DNA of 43,781 bases, from assembly GCA_947623945.1 (NCBI GenBank), contig CANQHU010000012.1, forward strand, positions 1-43,781. The letters are read 5' to 3'. Positions 7,344-13,670 of this stretch are shown piece by piece. The notes below the pieces were generated by a model. The model searched no databases and had not been told where the DNA came from. It saw nothing but the letters and a program-made list of their open reading frames with translations. The stretch's first letter is position 1; each line of letters starts with the position of its first letter. The translations under genes were made by a program, and so were the position numbers. This DNA comes from an uncultured Clostridia bacterium (GTDB taxonomy: Bacteria; Bacillota; Clostridia; TANB77; CAG-508).

Positions 7344-7562
7344 ATGAGCATCTTTATTGATAAAGAACATACTGGTAATTGTCCTGTAAATAATGAGTTA
7401 CATACTATAAAAGTTACATATTTAAGTGGTGGTTCATCTGTAGACACAAACGGTAATATTCATCAAAAGCAATCTTTTTCTTGTGATAACTCTAATTGTG
7501 AACATTTCCTTAATAATACTTGCCCTATTTTTAAGGAAATACCATTTACTAGTGTGTTTTAG
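7344..7562 (+). CDS. Small cysteine-containing protein
   Basis: A 72-residue protein. ATG 7344 is preceded by GGAGGTGAC, and a TATAAT box sits at about 7315-7321, so this rightward gene has its own promoter between two leftward genes. Cysteines are spaced as CPVN in the first third and CDNSNCEHFLNNTCP in the last third, consistent with a small zinc site. Its only CGG spans two codons (AAC GGT). Function unknown; isolated rightward genes in a leftward phage operon are often lysogeny-expressed 'morons'. Confidence 0.55.
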   Translation: MSIFIDKEHTGNCPVNNELHTIKVTYLSGGSSVDTNGNIHQKQSFSCDNSNCEHFLNNTCPIFKEIPFTSVF

Positions 7563-7776
7563 GACTGTCTGTTGGCAGTTCTATTTTATTTGCTTCAATT
7601 TCTATATCAAGATTACTTATTATCAATTTAATATCCAATGTTCTTAATTCATTTTTTGCTATATTTAGCTTTAATTCTTTTATTCCTTTTATTTCTTTAT
7701 CGTCTATAAATACTTTTAATACTTCGTCGTCTGTAATTATTTTTACATTGTTTTTTATCTGTTTCACTTTTCTCAC
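7549..7776 (-). CDS. Small phage protein of unknown function
   Basis: A 75-residue charged, beta-rich protein (VLKVFIDDKEIKGIKELKLN). Its 3' end overlaps convergently with the rightward cysteine gene by 14 bases. It has weak similarity in layout to the protein at 8070-8258, both with a short strand-turn block followed by L-x-L-x-x-L-(D/E)-(I/F). Function unknown. Confidence 0.45.
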   Translation of the reverse strand: MRKVKQIKNNVKIITDDEVLKVFIDDKEIKGIKELKLNIAKNELRTLDIKLIISNLDIEIEANKIELPTDSPKTH

Positions 7777-7794
7777 CTCCTTAACTAGATTATG

Positions 7795-7824
7795 TTGACA
7801 TTTTGTCCAATTCCGTTATATAAT
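7795..7824 (+). promoter_or_regulatory. Sigma-A-type promoter
   Basis: TTGACA (7795-7800) and TATAAT (7819-7824) separated by 18 bases, both perfect consensus, just upstream of the gene starting at 7843. Confidence 0.75.
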
Positions 7825-7842
7825 CGCCGTGGAGGTGATACA

Positions 7843-8073
7843 ATGCCTAATTTTATTAACGAGATTTCCAAGGTTTATAACAATCGTCTAAATTCACAAA
7901 TGAAGCCTTCCTTAGCAAAAATCTTTGAGAGTTCCAATTTCGAAAAAGATTTTTATCCCTATAGACTAAGTGAAGTTATACCAATGCTTCAAGATTTAAA
8001 ACATCAAGGAATATTGGATTTAACTGTTGATGGCTCTTTTATACTAACAGACTTTGGCATATCACAACTTTAA
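7843..8073 (+). CDS. Small protein, possible winged helix
   Basis: A 76-residue protein. ATG 7843 follows GGAGGTGATAC, and a consensus promoter lies directly upstream. The C-terminal half (YRLSEVIPMLQDLKHQGILDL then SFILTDFGISQ) has the helix-then-hairpin pattern of a winged helix. Like the gene at 7344 it points right, opposite to the early operon, and so is likely expressed in the lysogen. No family is assigned. Confidence 0.55.
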   Translation: MPNFINEISKVYNNRLNSQMKPSLAKIFESSNFEKDFYPYRLSEVIPMLQDLKHQGILDLTVDGSFILTDFGISQL

Positions 8074-8258
8074 AGTTTTATGCTTGATTTATTAGGGTCT
8101 ACCATTATTGTTACTGTAAATTCTAATAAATCAAGTTCTTTTTTACATATGCTGTACTCTTTTATGCAACTAATATTTGTTCCGTTTATTTTTAGATGTG
8201 TAAGACTTCCTTGCTCTATTTTTTCTTCTTCTAATTCTATTTTGTTCATCTTCCTCAT
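8070..8258 (-). CDS. Small phage protein of unknown function
   Basis: A 62-residue protein with a short beta-rich core (LTHLKINGTNISCIKEYSI). It overlaps the 3' end of the rightward gene by 4 bases. The one CGG triplet spans AAC GGA and is silent. No family is recognised. Confidence 0.4.
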   Translation of the reverse strand: MRKMNKIELEEEKIEQGSLTHLKINGTNISCIKEYSICKKELDLLEFTVTIMVDPNKSSIKL

Positions 8259-8284
8259 CTCCCTAGTTAGTTTTTGAAAAAAAA

Positions 8285-8303
8285 TTACTGTTTAACTGTA
8301 ATT
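8285..8303. promoter_or_regulatory. Operator-like repeat, copy at the cro 3' end
   Basis: TTACTGTTTAACTGTAATT, identical over 19 bases to 8514-8532. TTACtGtttaaCtGTAA is an imperfect palindrome, the form expected for an Xre-type operator. Confidence 0.5.
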
Positions 8304-8506
8304 TCTGGGCATAAAAAATTAATTTTATCATAAGTAATATCAAAATATTTTTCAATTTTTTTTATTGTAGGCACATCCGGAAAGGTTATACCTTTTTCAT
8401 AATTAGCCCATGTTTCAACACTTAAGCCAATCGCTTTAGCTGTTTGTTCTTGAGTATCTCCTTTATTAATTCTAATAGCTTTTAATGTATATTTCAATTT
8501 TTTCAT
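8285..8506 (-). CDS. Cro/Xre-family helix-turn-helix regulator
   Basis: A 73-residue protein that is essentially one Xre helix-turn-helix: LKAIRINKGDTQEQTAKAIG (helices 1-2), SVETWANYEKGITFPDVPTI (helix 3 onward), then IEKYFDITYDKINF. It is transcribed away from the S24 repressor gene across a shared 130-base control region, the position of Cro in lambdoid-type switches. A copy of the probable operator is in its promoter region and a second copy overlaps its stop codon. Confidence 0.8.
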   Translation of the reverse strand: MKKLKYTLKAIRINKGDTQEQTAKAIGLSVETWANYEKGITFPDVPTIKKIEKYFDITYDKINFLCPEITVKQ

Positions 8507-8513
8507 CTCCTTT

Positions 8514-8532
8514 TTACTGTTTAACTGTAATT
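8514..8532. promoter_or_regulatory. Operator-like repeat in the divergent control region
   Basis: Same 19 bases as 8285-8303, here immediately upstream of the cro-like gene. A related half, TTACAGTTAA (8601-8610), is inside the spacer of the repressor promoter. Confidence 0.6.
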
Positions 8533-8591
8533 ATAATACTACGATTAAAAAATAATGTCAATAGTTTTTCTGTAATTTTTTAAAAAAATTA

Positions 8592-8620
8592 TTGACTTTT
8601 TTACAGTTAAGCCGTATAAT
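8592..8620 (+). promoter_or_regulatory. Repressor promoter with internal operator half-site
   Basis: TTGACT (8592-8597), 17-base spacer, TATAAT (8615-8620). The spacer contains TTACAGTTAA, the reverse complement of the operator half found at 8514, so the repressor is probably autoregulated. Confidence 0.7.
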
Positions 8621-8637
8621 TATTGTGGGAGGCAGAT

Positions 8638-9291
8638 ATGAGCGATTTAGGAAATAAAGAAATTTTTGCAAAAAATTTAAATTATTACATGACTTTAAAT
8701 CATAAAGATAGGAATGATATTTCCAGAGATTTGGATTTACCATATACTACTGTAACAAGTTGGTGCAAAGCTGAATTTTATCCTCGTATAGATAAAATTG
8801 AAGCATTAGCTAATTATTTTGAAATAAGGAAATCTGATTTAGTTGAAGAAAAAATAGATAAAAATATTCAAGGTATGGAAAAAAAATCAGAAGGTTCAGC
8901 AGTAGTATTAATATATGGTTCTATTCCTGCTGGTACACCTATGGAGTGTATCGAGGATATTGTAGATACAGAAGAAATACCAATAGATATGCTGAAAGGT
9001 GGAAAGCAATACTTTGGTTTACGAGTTAAAGGTAACTCTATGTTTCCTGAATATTTAGACAATGATAATCTTATAATATTAAAACAAAACGACTGTGAGA
9101 GCGGTGACGATTGTATTGTTATGGTTAATGGATCAGATGGCACATTTAAACGAGTTATTAAAAATGAAAATGGAATTATACTTCAACCTCTTAATCCAGA
9201 ATATCAACCTATAATATATACAAACGAACAAATAGAACAACTTCCAGTTAGAATAATTGGCAAAGTGGTGGAATTAAGGAGAAAAAAATAA
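8638..9291 (+). CDS. CI/LexA-like repressor with S24 peptidase domain
   Basis: A 217-residue protein; ATG 8638 follows GGGAGGC. N-terminal Xre helix-turn-helix (about 12-65, with DLPYTTVTSWCKAEFYPRID) and a C-terminal S24 autoprotease domain. Visible catalytic elements are the Ala-Gly cleavage site in IPAGTPME (about 98), the nucleophile serine in VKGNSMFPEY (about 133) and the general-base lysine in DGTFKRVI (about 170). This is the master repressor of the prophage, inactivated by RecA-stimulated self-cleavage in relatives. It diverges from the cro-like gene. Confidence 0.9.
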   Translation: MSDLGNKEIFAKNLNYYMTLNHKDRNDISRDLDLPYTTVTSWCKAEFYPRIDKIEALANYFEIRKSDLVEEKIDKNIQGMEKKSEGSAVVLIYGSIPAGTPMECIEDIVDTEEIPIDMLKGGKQYFGLRVKGNSMFPEYLDNDNLIILKQNDCESGDDCIVMVNGSDGTFKRVIKNENGIILQPLNPEYQPIIYTNEQIEQLPVRIIGKVVELRRKK

Positions 9292-9337
9292 ATTTAGTTA
9301 TTAACATTTTAATATATAGATTATAAGGGGGATTAAT

Positions 9338-9649
9338 ATGGAATGCAAAAAATGTAAAAAAGAATGTATGGAAAATGAATTATTTAATGGTTTTTGCAAT
9401 GAGTGTAGAAAAAAATACAATATTAAAGAACTAAATAATATTGAAAATCCAATTGCTAAATACTTTAAAATTTGGTGTTTTATTGCGATTATTGTAGGAA
9501 TATTACTAGGAATAATCTGTATCTTTGCTAATTATGGTATTTTTATTTCGTTGTTATGTATTTCCGCTTCTTTAGCTTTATCTTCATTTTTAAGGGCAAT
9601 AGCAGAAATTATTCAATTGCTTGAAAATATAAAAAACAAATTAAAATAG
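9338..9649 (+). CDS. Zinc-ribbon membrane protein
   Basis: A 103-residue protein. N-terminal four-cysteine ribbon (CKKCKKEC, then CNEC, about 3-26), followed by two hydrophobic helices (about 46-66 and 70-88) and a short amphipathic tail. Preceded by a weak GGGGG ribosome binding site at about 9326. It follows the repressor in the lysogeny operon; comparable ribbon-membrane proteins near phage repressors are often lysogenic conversion or exclusion proteins, but no function can be assigned. Confidence 0.6.
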   Translation: MECKKCKKECMENELFNGFCNECRKKYNIKELNNIENPIAKYFKIWCFIAIIVGILLGIICIFANYGIFISLLCISASLALSSFLRAIAEIIQLLENIKNKLK

Positions 9650-9680
9650 TAACATACTCCCCGCCAAGTTTGTATGTTAC
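9649..9680. repeat. Inverted repeat (terminator-like) after the zinc-ribbon gene
   Basis: GTAACATAC (9649-9657) and GTATGTTAC (9672-9680) are perfectly complementary, with a 14-base loop. There is no clear T tract, so termination is possible but not certain. Confidence 0.5.
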
Positions 9681-9693
9681 CTATTCCCTATCT

Positions 9694-9749
9694 ACTTGTA
9701 TAAGTAGTTTATATTTGTATTATACAATATAAAGCCTTCTTATACAAGT
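9694..9749. repeat. 11-bp inverted repeat pair
   Basis: ACTTGTATAAG (9694-9704) and CTTATACAAGT (9739-9749) are perfect inverted copies 34 bases apart, directly upstream of the truncated integrase copy. They could be arm-type integrase/excisionase sites or a regulator's operators. Confidence 0.5.
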
Positions 9750-9776
9750 ACCGAAATTTTGTTTAAGGAGGTTTTT

Positions 9777-9881
9777 TTGTGGCTGTAAAAACTAATGTAG
9801 ATAAAAATGGAAATAAATACTATAGGATAACCAAAACTATTGGACATAAAGAAGATGGCACACCAATAAAAAAAGAATTTT
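9777..9881 (+). repeat. 105-bp direct repeat, copy 1 (integrase 5' end)
   Basis: Identical over 105 bases to 10837-10941, the first part of the intact integrase gene. Sequences on both sides differ, including the ribosome binding site. Confidence 0.9.
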
Positions 9882-9883
9882 GA
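9779..9883 (+). pseudogene. Integrase N-terminal fragment
   Basis: GTG at 9779 with an AAGGAGG ribosome binding site starts a copy of the integrase that stays identical to the intact gene for 33 codons (through KKEF) and then meets a TGA at the junction with DUF3800-like sequence. It ends before the catalytic domain and cannot be functional as a recombinase. No CGG is present, so this truncation is a true rearrangement and not a recoding case. Confidence 0.85.
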
Positions 9884-10181
9884 TGAATTAAAGAAAATGG
9901 AAAAAAGTTTAGAAGTTTTATATCCAAAATTACAACTTAACAATAAAAATATTATAGAAAGAACTTTTTATTTAGACTCAAAGAAAAACAATTTTATACA
10001 AATTGCCGATATATGTTCTTTTTATATTAACAAATATAATTGTATTAAAAATAATTATAGCACTATGGATAACTTTAAAAAGAATCATTGTATAAATATG
10101 TATGAAAAACTTTTTAATAGTGTAATAGGTAAAAACCACAGTTTTGTAGTTTTAGAAGACTATGATAGTTATTTTGAATAA
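9882..10181 (+). pseudogene. DUF3800-like protein, C-terminal fragment
   Basis: An open frame of about 100 codons ends at 10181; the part after FDELKKMEKSLEVLYP has the DUF3800 C-terminal signature NNFIQIADICSFYINKY, in which the family has L-Q-(I/L)-A-D followed by a helix. The N-terminal two thirds, including the conserved D-x-S/D-x-x-G start typical of DUF3800, is missing and replaced by the integrase 5' end. An ATG at 9897 could start a 94-residue product. DUF3800 proteins are metal-binding, RNase H-like proteins often found in phages and defence islands. Confidence 0.6.
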
Positions 10182-10189
10182 AAAAATGT

Positions 10190-10254
10190 GCAAGGAGTGA
10201 TTTCTTGAGAAATCTTTTAAGCTCCTGACGAGGAACTTACTACTCCCTGCTTGT
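10190..10254 (+). other. Structured element, possible three-way junction RNA
   Basis: Outer GCAAGGAGT (10190-10198) can pair with ACTCCCTGC (10242-10250) with one mismatch; inside, ATTTCTTGAGAAAT (10200-10213) and GCTCCTGACGAGGAAC (10221-10236) each fold into a hairpin. No T tract follows. It does not match a hammerhead or another ribozyme that I can recognise. It may be a terminator-like remnant or an untranslated regulatory RNA before the ImmA-like gene. Confidence 0.35.
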
Positions 10255-10353
10255 TAAATACATTTTATCATAAAATATTTAACTTGTCAAACATTTGACA
10301 TTATTATTATATGTATAAATCATACAAATATTACTATTTTACGGAGAAAAAAA

Positions 10354-10780
10354 ATGGATTTAATTGATTTAGAAAATATAGCAAATAGAGAAAAAATTCC
10401 TATTGTTAATTATAAAATGAAGAATACAAAAGCAAGAATTGTAAATTATCTAGGTTCATACATTTTTATGGATTACAATAAAATTAGAACTTACACAGAA
10501 GAAAAATGCTTATTAGCTGAAGAACTTGGTCATTATTATTACGATTCTTTTTACACATTAAAATCAACTAAAGATGAAATTGAAAAAGCAGAATATAAAG
10601 CACTTAAATGGAAATCTCTTGCTTGTGTGCCTTTACATTCGATTTTAAACTGTTTTTATAAACGGGATATGTAATTTATGGGATATTGCAGAAGAATTAC
10701 AGGTTGAGCCAATTATGGTCGAATTTGCTTATAATTATTATAAAGATAATAAAATGTTATTTACAAATGAGAAATGCTAA
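10354..10780 (+). CDS. ImmA/IrrE-type metallopeptidase-like protein, read through a +1 site at CGG
   Basis: Read conventionally the gene stops at 10674 after 106 residues; skipping one base at the in-frame CGG (10663-10665, AAA CGG G) extends it to 141 residues. The N-terminal part has the phage ImmA pattern with EKCLLAEELGHYYYDS (zinc-binding helix in the E-E-x-G-H form) and AEYKALKWKS. The recovered tail, NLWDIAEELQVEPIMVEFAY, is the expected C-terminal helix-turn-helix-like end of this family. ImmA proteases cleave phage or ICE repressors in relatives. A GGAGAAA ribosome binding site precedes ATG 10354. Confidence 0.75.
10663..10665 (+). other. CGG +1 recoding site, ImmA-like gene
   Basis: Context AAA-C-GGG-ATA. 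Skipping the C restores the family's C-terminal helix (WDIAEELQV). One of two sites where the restored glycine codon is GGG. Confidence 0.75.
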
Positions 10781-10836
10781 AAATGGCATTTAATTTTTTA
10801 TATATATAAACAAACAAATTTTTGAGGAGGTTTATA

Positions 10837-10941
10837 TTGTGGCTGTAAAAACTAATGTAGATAAAAATGGAAATAAATACTATAGGATAACCAAAACTAT
10901 TGGACATAAAGAAGATGGCACACCAATAAAAAAAGAATTTT
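10837..10941 (+). repeat. 105-bp direct repeat, copy 2 (start of intact integrase)
   Basis: Identical to 9777-9881. The two copies bracket about 955 bases carrying the DUF3800 fragment and the ImmA-like gene. Confidence 0.9.
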
Positions 10942-11966
10942 ATGGAATGAGTAAAAGTGATGCTGAAGAAAAAGCAAATAAATATATAAACGATTTGGAA
11001 AATGGATTAATTATAACTGCTGAGAATTACACTATTTCACAACTTATGAGAATTTGGTTATTTGATTTTTTAAATAATTCATCTAAAATAAAGCCTTCTA
11101 CTTTTCAGAGATATGAAGGAATTTATCGAAATTATATAAAAAAATCTCCCATTGCAGGAACTAAAATTTCTAATATAAATCCTATTCAAATTCAAAAATA
11201 TTATAACGAACTATCTAAGACTAAAACATATTCACAAATAAACACTTTAAATACGATTTTAAAGGTATTTTTTAATTGGTGTAATGTAAACGGTTATATT
11301 ATCAAAAATCCTTGCTTAAATTTGAATTTGAAAGGAAATAAAACTGATATCATAAATAATAGTAGAAAAAAAGTAGAAATATTAAACAAAGAAGAAATAG
11401 AAACTGTGAAATCTTATATTAAAAATACTAACTTTGAATTATTATTTTTAATAAGTTTAGGTACTGGATTAAGGCAAGGAGAATTATTAGCATTAGATTG
11501 GAATCATATTGATCTAAAGAAAAAAGAAATTAGTATAGAAAAATCTGCAAAAGAAGTATATATTTATGATACTCCTGAGAAAAAACATATTGAAACAATA
11601 ATTCAAACTCCAAAAACTCAAAATTCTTTTAGAACAATTCCTCTCCCATCATCTTTAGTAGATAAATTAAATACTATTAAAAGTAAAAAAGGATACTTGT
11701 TTTTGGATAATAATGGCAACTTATTAAAAGGTAAAAATGTTTCTACAAAATGGGCAAAAATATTAAAAGAATGTGGCATACCTCACAAAAAATTTCATTC
11801 GATTAGACATACTTATGGTTCTATGTTATTGCAAAAAGGTGTTGATATTGAAACTGTTGCTGAACTGATGGGACACACAGCAATATCTATCACTCAAATT
11901 TATATGCATTCTGAATCAAAAATAAAATCTAATTCTGTAAATAAATTAAATTCTATCTTAAACTGA
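10839..11966 (+). CDS. int: Tyrosine site-specific integrase
   Basis: A 375-residue protein starting with GTG 10839 after GAGGAGG. An N-terminal AP2-like arm-binding domain (VDKNGNKYYRITKTIG), a SAM-like core-binding domain (about 65-165, TISQLMRIWLFDFL) and a C-terminal catalytic domain are visible. Catalytic residues: Arg in GTGLRQGELLALDW (about 213), HSIRHTYGS (His-x-x-Arg, about 325), His in MGHTAISITQ and the nucleophile Tyr in QIYMHSE (about 357). It points at the adjacent tRNA-Met 3' end, 80 bases away, the usual arrangement for a tRNA-targeting phage integrase. Confidence 0.95.
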   Translation: MAVKTNVDKNGNKYYRITKTIGHKEDGTPIKKEFYGMSKSDAEEKANKYINDLENGLIITAENYTISQLMRIWLFDFLNNSSKIKPSTFQRYEGIYRNYIKKSPIAGTKISNINPIQIQKYYNELSKTKTYSQINTLNTILKVFFNWCNVNGYIIKNPCLNLNLKGNKTDIINNSRKKVEILNKEEIETVKSYIKNTNFELLFLISLGTGLRQGELLALDWNHIDLKKKEISIEKSAKEVYIYDTPEKKHIETIIQTPKTQNSFRTIPLPSSLVDKLNTIKSKKGYLFLDNNGNLLKGKNVSTKWAKILKECGIPHKKFHSIRHTYGSMLLQKGVDIETVAELMGHTAISITQIYMHSESKIKSNSVNKLNSILN

Positions 11967-11985
11967 GTCGGGAATGAGTCGGGAA
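11964..11985 (+). repeat. Tandem 11-bp repeat at the integrase stop
   Basis: TGAGTCGGGAA occurs twice in direct tandem; the first TGA is the integrase stop codon. It may be an arm-type integrase binding site next to the attachment site. Confidence 0.55.
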
Positions 11986-11992
11986 AATAAAA

Positions 11993-12030
11993 AATAAGGT
12001 GTTTCAAAAGTCTTGAAATACCTTATTTTT
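11993..12030. terminator. Terminator between integrase and tRNA
   Basis: AATAAGGTGTTTCAA (11993-12007) pairs with TTGAAATACCTTATT (12013-12027) with one G-U pair, followed by TTT on one side and preceded by an A run on the other, so it may work in both directions. Confidence 0.8.
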
Positions 12031-12048
12031 AAGTGTTTTGTGTTTTTT

Positions 12049-12125
12049 TGGTAGCGAAGGGGAGATTCGAACTCTCGACACTTCGGGTATGAACCGAATG
12101 CTCTAGCCAACTGAGCTACTTCGCC
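12049..12125 (-). tRNA. tRNA-Met (CAU), elongator type; prophage attachment gene
   Basis: A 77-base cloverleaf with encoded CCA. The anticodon arm is UUCGG-UUCAUAC-CCGAA (anticodon CAU), the T arm contains GUUCGAAUC, and the D arm GCUCAGUUGGCUAGAGC. The G1-U72 end and overall sequence resemble elongator tRNA-Met of Firmicutes. Its 3' end faces the integrase, so the phage probably integrated here and the attR core lies within about 12049-12075. The other attachment site is outside the window. Confidence 0.93.
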
Positions 12126-12210
12126 ATATTGTTACAACGCTATTTATTATAAAGATATTTTTACCATTTGTCAAGATAAAAATACAAGAAAACTAAATTT
12201 TCTTGTATTT

Positions 12211-12531
12211 TTATTCATGTTCTCTTTCTTCGTCTAGTCTTTTATTATAATTTACTTTTGCGTTTTCTTTTATTGGTGCTTTTTTAACTGTAATATCATT
12301 TTTATTGAATTCAGAAATTTTACGCGTTTTTCCTTTTTTACCTATTGAAACTGGTTGTGCTTTAGGTTCCATTTTGTCTACTTTTTCTAATGTAGCTTCT
12401 AAAACTTTTCTATTTGGATCTTTTTCCCATTCTGCCTCAATATCTTCATCTGCATTCCAAATCATGTTTAATAACAATTTAAAAGGCCCAATTTTTACTT
12501 GTTCATTTTCCTTTACATCTATTTTTTTCAT
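12211..12531 (-). CDS. Hypothetical protein
   Basis: A 106-residue, strongly charged protein with no membrane segment. N-terminus MKKIDVKENEQVKIGPFKLL, then a lysine-rich, probably disordered C-terminal half. No family is recognised. It is the first chromosomal gene beyond the tRNA, is followed by no obvious operon partner, and is separated from mtnN by 67 bases. Confidence 0.55.
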   Translation of the reverse strand: MKKIDVKENEQVKIGPFKLLLNMIWNADEDIEAEWEKDPNRKVLEATLEKVDKMEPKAQPVSIGKKGKTRKISEFNKNDITVKKAPIKENAKVNYNKRLDEEREHE

Positions 12532-12598
12532 GTTATTTAACCATCCTTATTTTTAATACAGTATTATTATAGCATAAAAATGCTTAAAAATCAAGTTT

Positions 12599-13291
12599 TT
12601 ATGCTAAAAATTCTTTTAATAGATTACTGCAACGCTTAGATGCAAGTTTTAAATTTTTATCAAATGTTTTGGCATTCTCTCCATTTGGAGTATCAGATAT
12701 TGCTCTTATTGCTGCAAATGGTATATTATCTAAGTAACAAACTTGTGCAATTGCTCCACATTCCATATCTACTACATCTGCATCAAATTTTGCACGGATT
12801 TTATCTTTCATCCAAAATTCTGTACAAAATATATCTCCTGTTGCAATTGTTCCTATTTTTATTTTATAATTTCTTTCTGGCATAGATTCGATCATTTGCT
12901 CAAATTCTTCAACTAATTCCATTGTACATTCTACCCTATCTCCTACTCCTGTAATATAGCCTTTACTATGTCCAAATGCTGTAATATCAAAATCATGTTG
13001 AACAACACTTTTTCCAATTAATACATCTCCAATATTTAATAAAGGACTAATTGCTCCTCCTACTCCTATATTTATAATATATTGTAACTCATATTTATTA
13101 ATCATAATTTGTGCTGTTCTTGCAGCATTTACTTTTCCAATTCCACTTTTTATTAATACACATTCTTTTCCTTGTATTTTTCCTTTTAGAAATCTTAAAT
13201 TATATATTTGTTCTACTTCTACATCTGTCATAATATCTAAAATTTCTTCTCTTTCTTCATCCATAGCAACAATAATTCCTATTTTTTTCAT
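12599..13291 (-). CDS. mtnN: 5'-methylthioadenosine/S-adenosylhomocysteine nucleosidase
   Basis: A 230-residue protein, the usual family length. It hydrolyses methylthioadenosine and S-adenosylhomocysteine to adenine and the thio-ribose, in methionine salvage and polyamine/AI-2 metabolism. Visible motifs: MKKIGIIVAMDEE at the N-terminus with the catalytic Glu, the IINIGVGGAI loop (about 72-81), TGDIFCTE (about 150) and DVVDMECGAIAQVC (about 172-185), which holds the Met-Glu pair that binds the ribose. The C-terminus keeps RAISD. It has no CGG triplets in frame. Confidence 0.95.
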   Translation of the reverse strand: MKKIGIIVAMDEEREEILDIMTDVEVEQIYNLRFLKGKIQGKECVLIKSGIGKVNAARTAQIMINKYELQYIINIGVGGAISPLLNIGDVLIGKSVVQHDFDITAFGHSKGYITGVGDRVECTMELVEEFEQMIESMPERNYKIKIGTIATGDIFCTEFWMKDKIRAKFDADVVDMECGAIAQVCYLDNIPFAAIRAISDTPNGENAKTFDKNLKLASKRCSNLLKEFLA

Positions 13292-13465
13292 ACTTTAATC
13301 ACTCTCCTATTTTTCAATTAAATTATATAATAAATTATTTTTTTATTCAATCGTTTCCATCTTTTTTTATTTTAATACTTGTAACTTTTTTATTTTTAGT
13401 GTAATATAATAGTATAAATTGAAAGAAATGCAAAATTAAACTTTTTTAGGAAGGAGGATTTATTG

Positions 13466-13630
13466 TTTAATTAAAAGCGCCTGGACTTTTCTATTTTTTT
13501 AGATAAGTTGACGAGGTCTAGGGTTATCGAAATATTCGGCGGATGCTCTAGTGGCTTTAGCTTTAGCCATACTATTAATTAAAAAGCATTAGTAATAATG
13601 TAACAGAAATTAATAGATAAGCCTTTATTT
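13466..13630 (+). ncRNA. glmS ribozyme (GlcN6P-responsive)
   Basis: The cleavage-site context AAGCGCC (cleavage between 13476 and 13477), followed by GTTGACGAGG, GGGTTATCGAAAT and TTCGGCGGATGC, are the conserved blocks of the glmS ribozyme core; downstream hairpins continue to about 13630. On binding glucosamine-6-phosphate the leader cleaves itself and the glmS mRNA is degraded. It sits directly upstream of glmS, 40 bases before the start. Confidence 0.95.
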
Positions 13631-13670
13631 GCATACTTTCAATTCCAGATTAATTTTTAGGAGGATTAAA

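Noticed and set aside
9779..9883. The integrase fragment as another recoded gene
   Set aside because: There is no CGG; it is truncated by a rearrangement with DUF3800-like sequence.
10190..10254. Hammerhead ribozyme
   Set aside because: CTGACGA is present but the GAAA segment and the order of stems required for a hammerhead are missing.
1..12000. Left prophage attachment site
   Set aside because: No repeat of the tRNA-Met 3' end is visible to the left; the prophage extends beyond the window.
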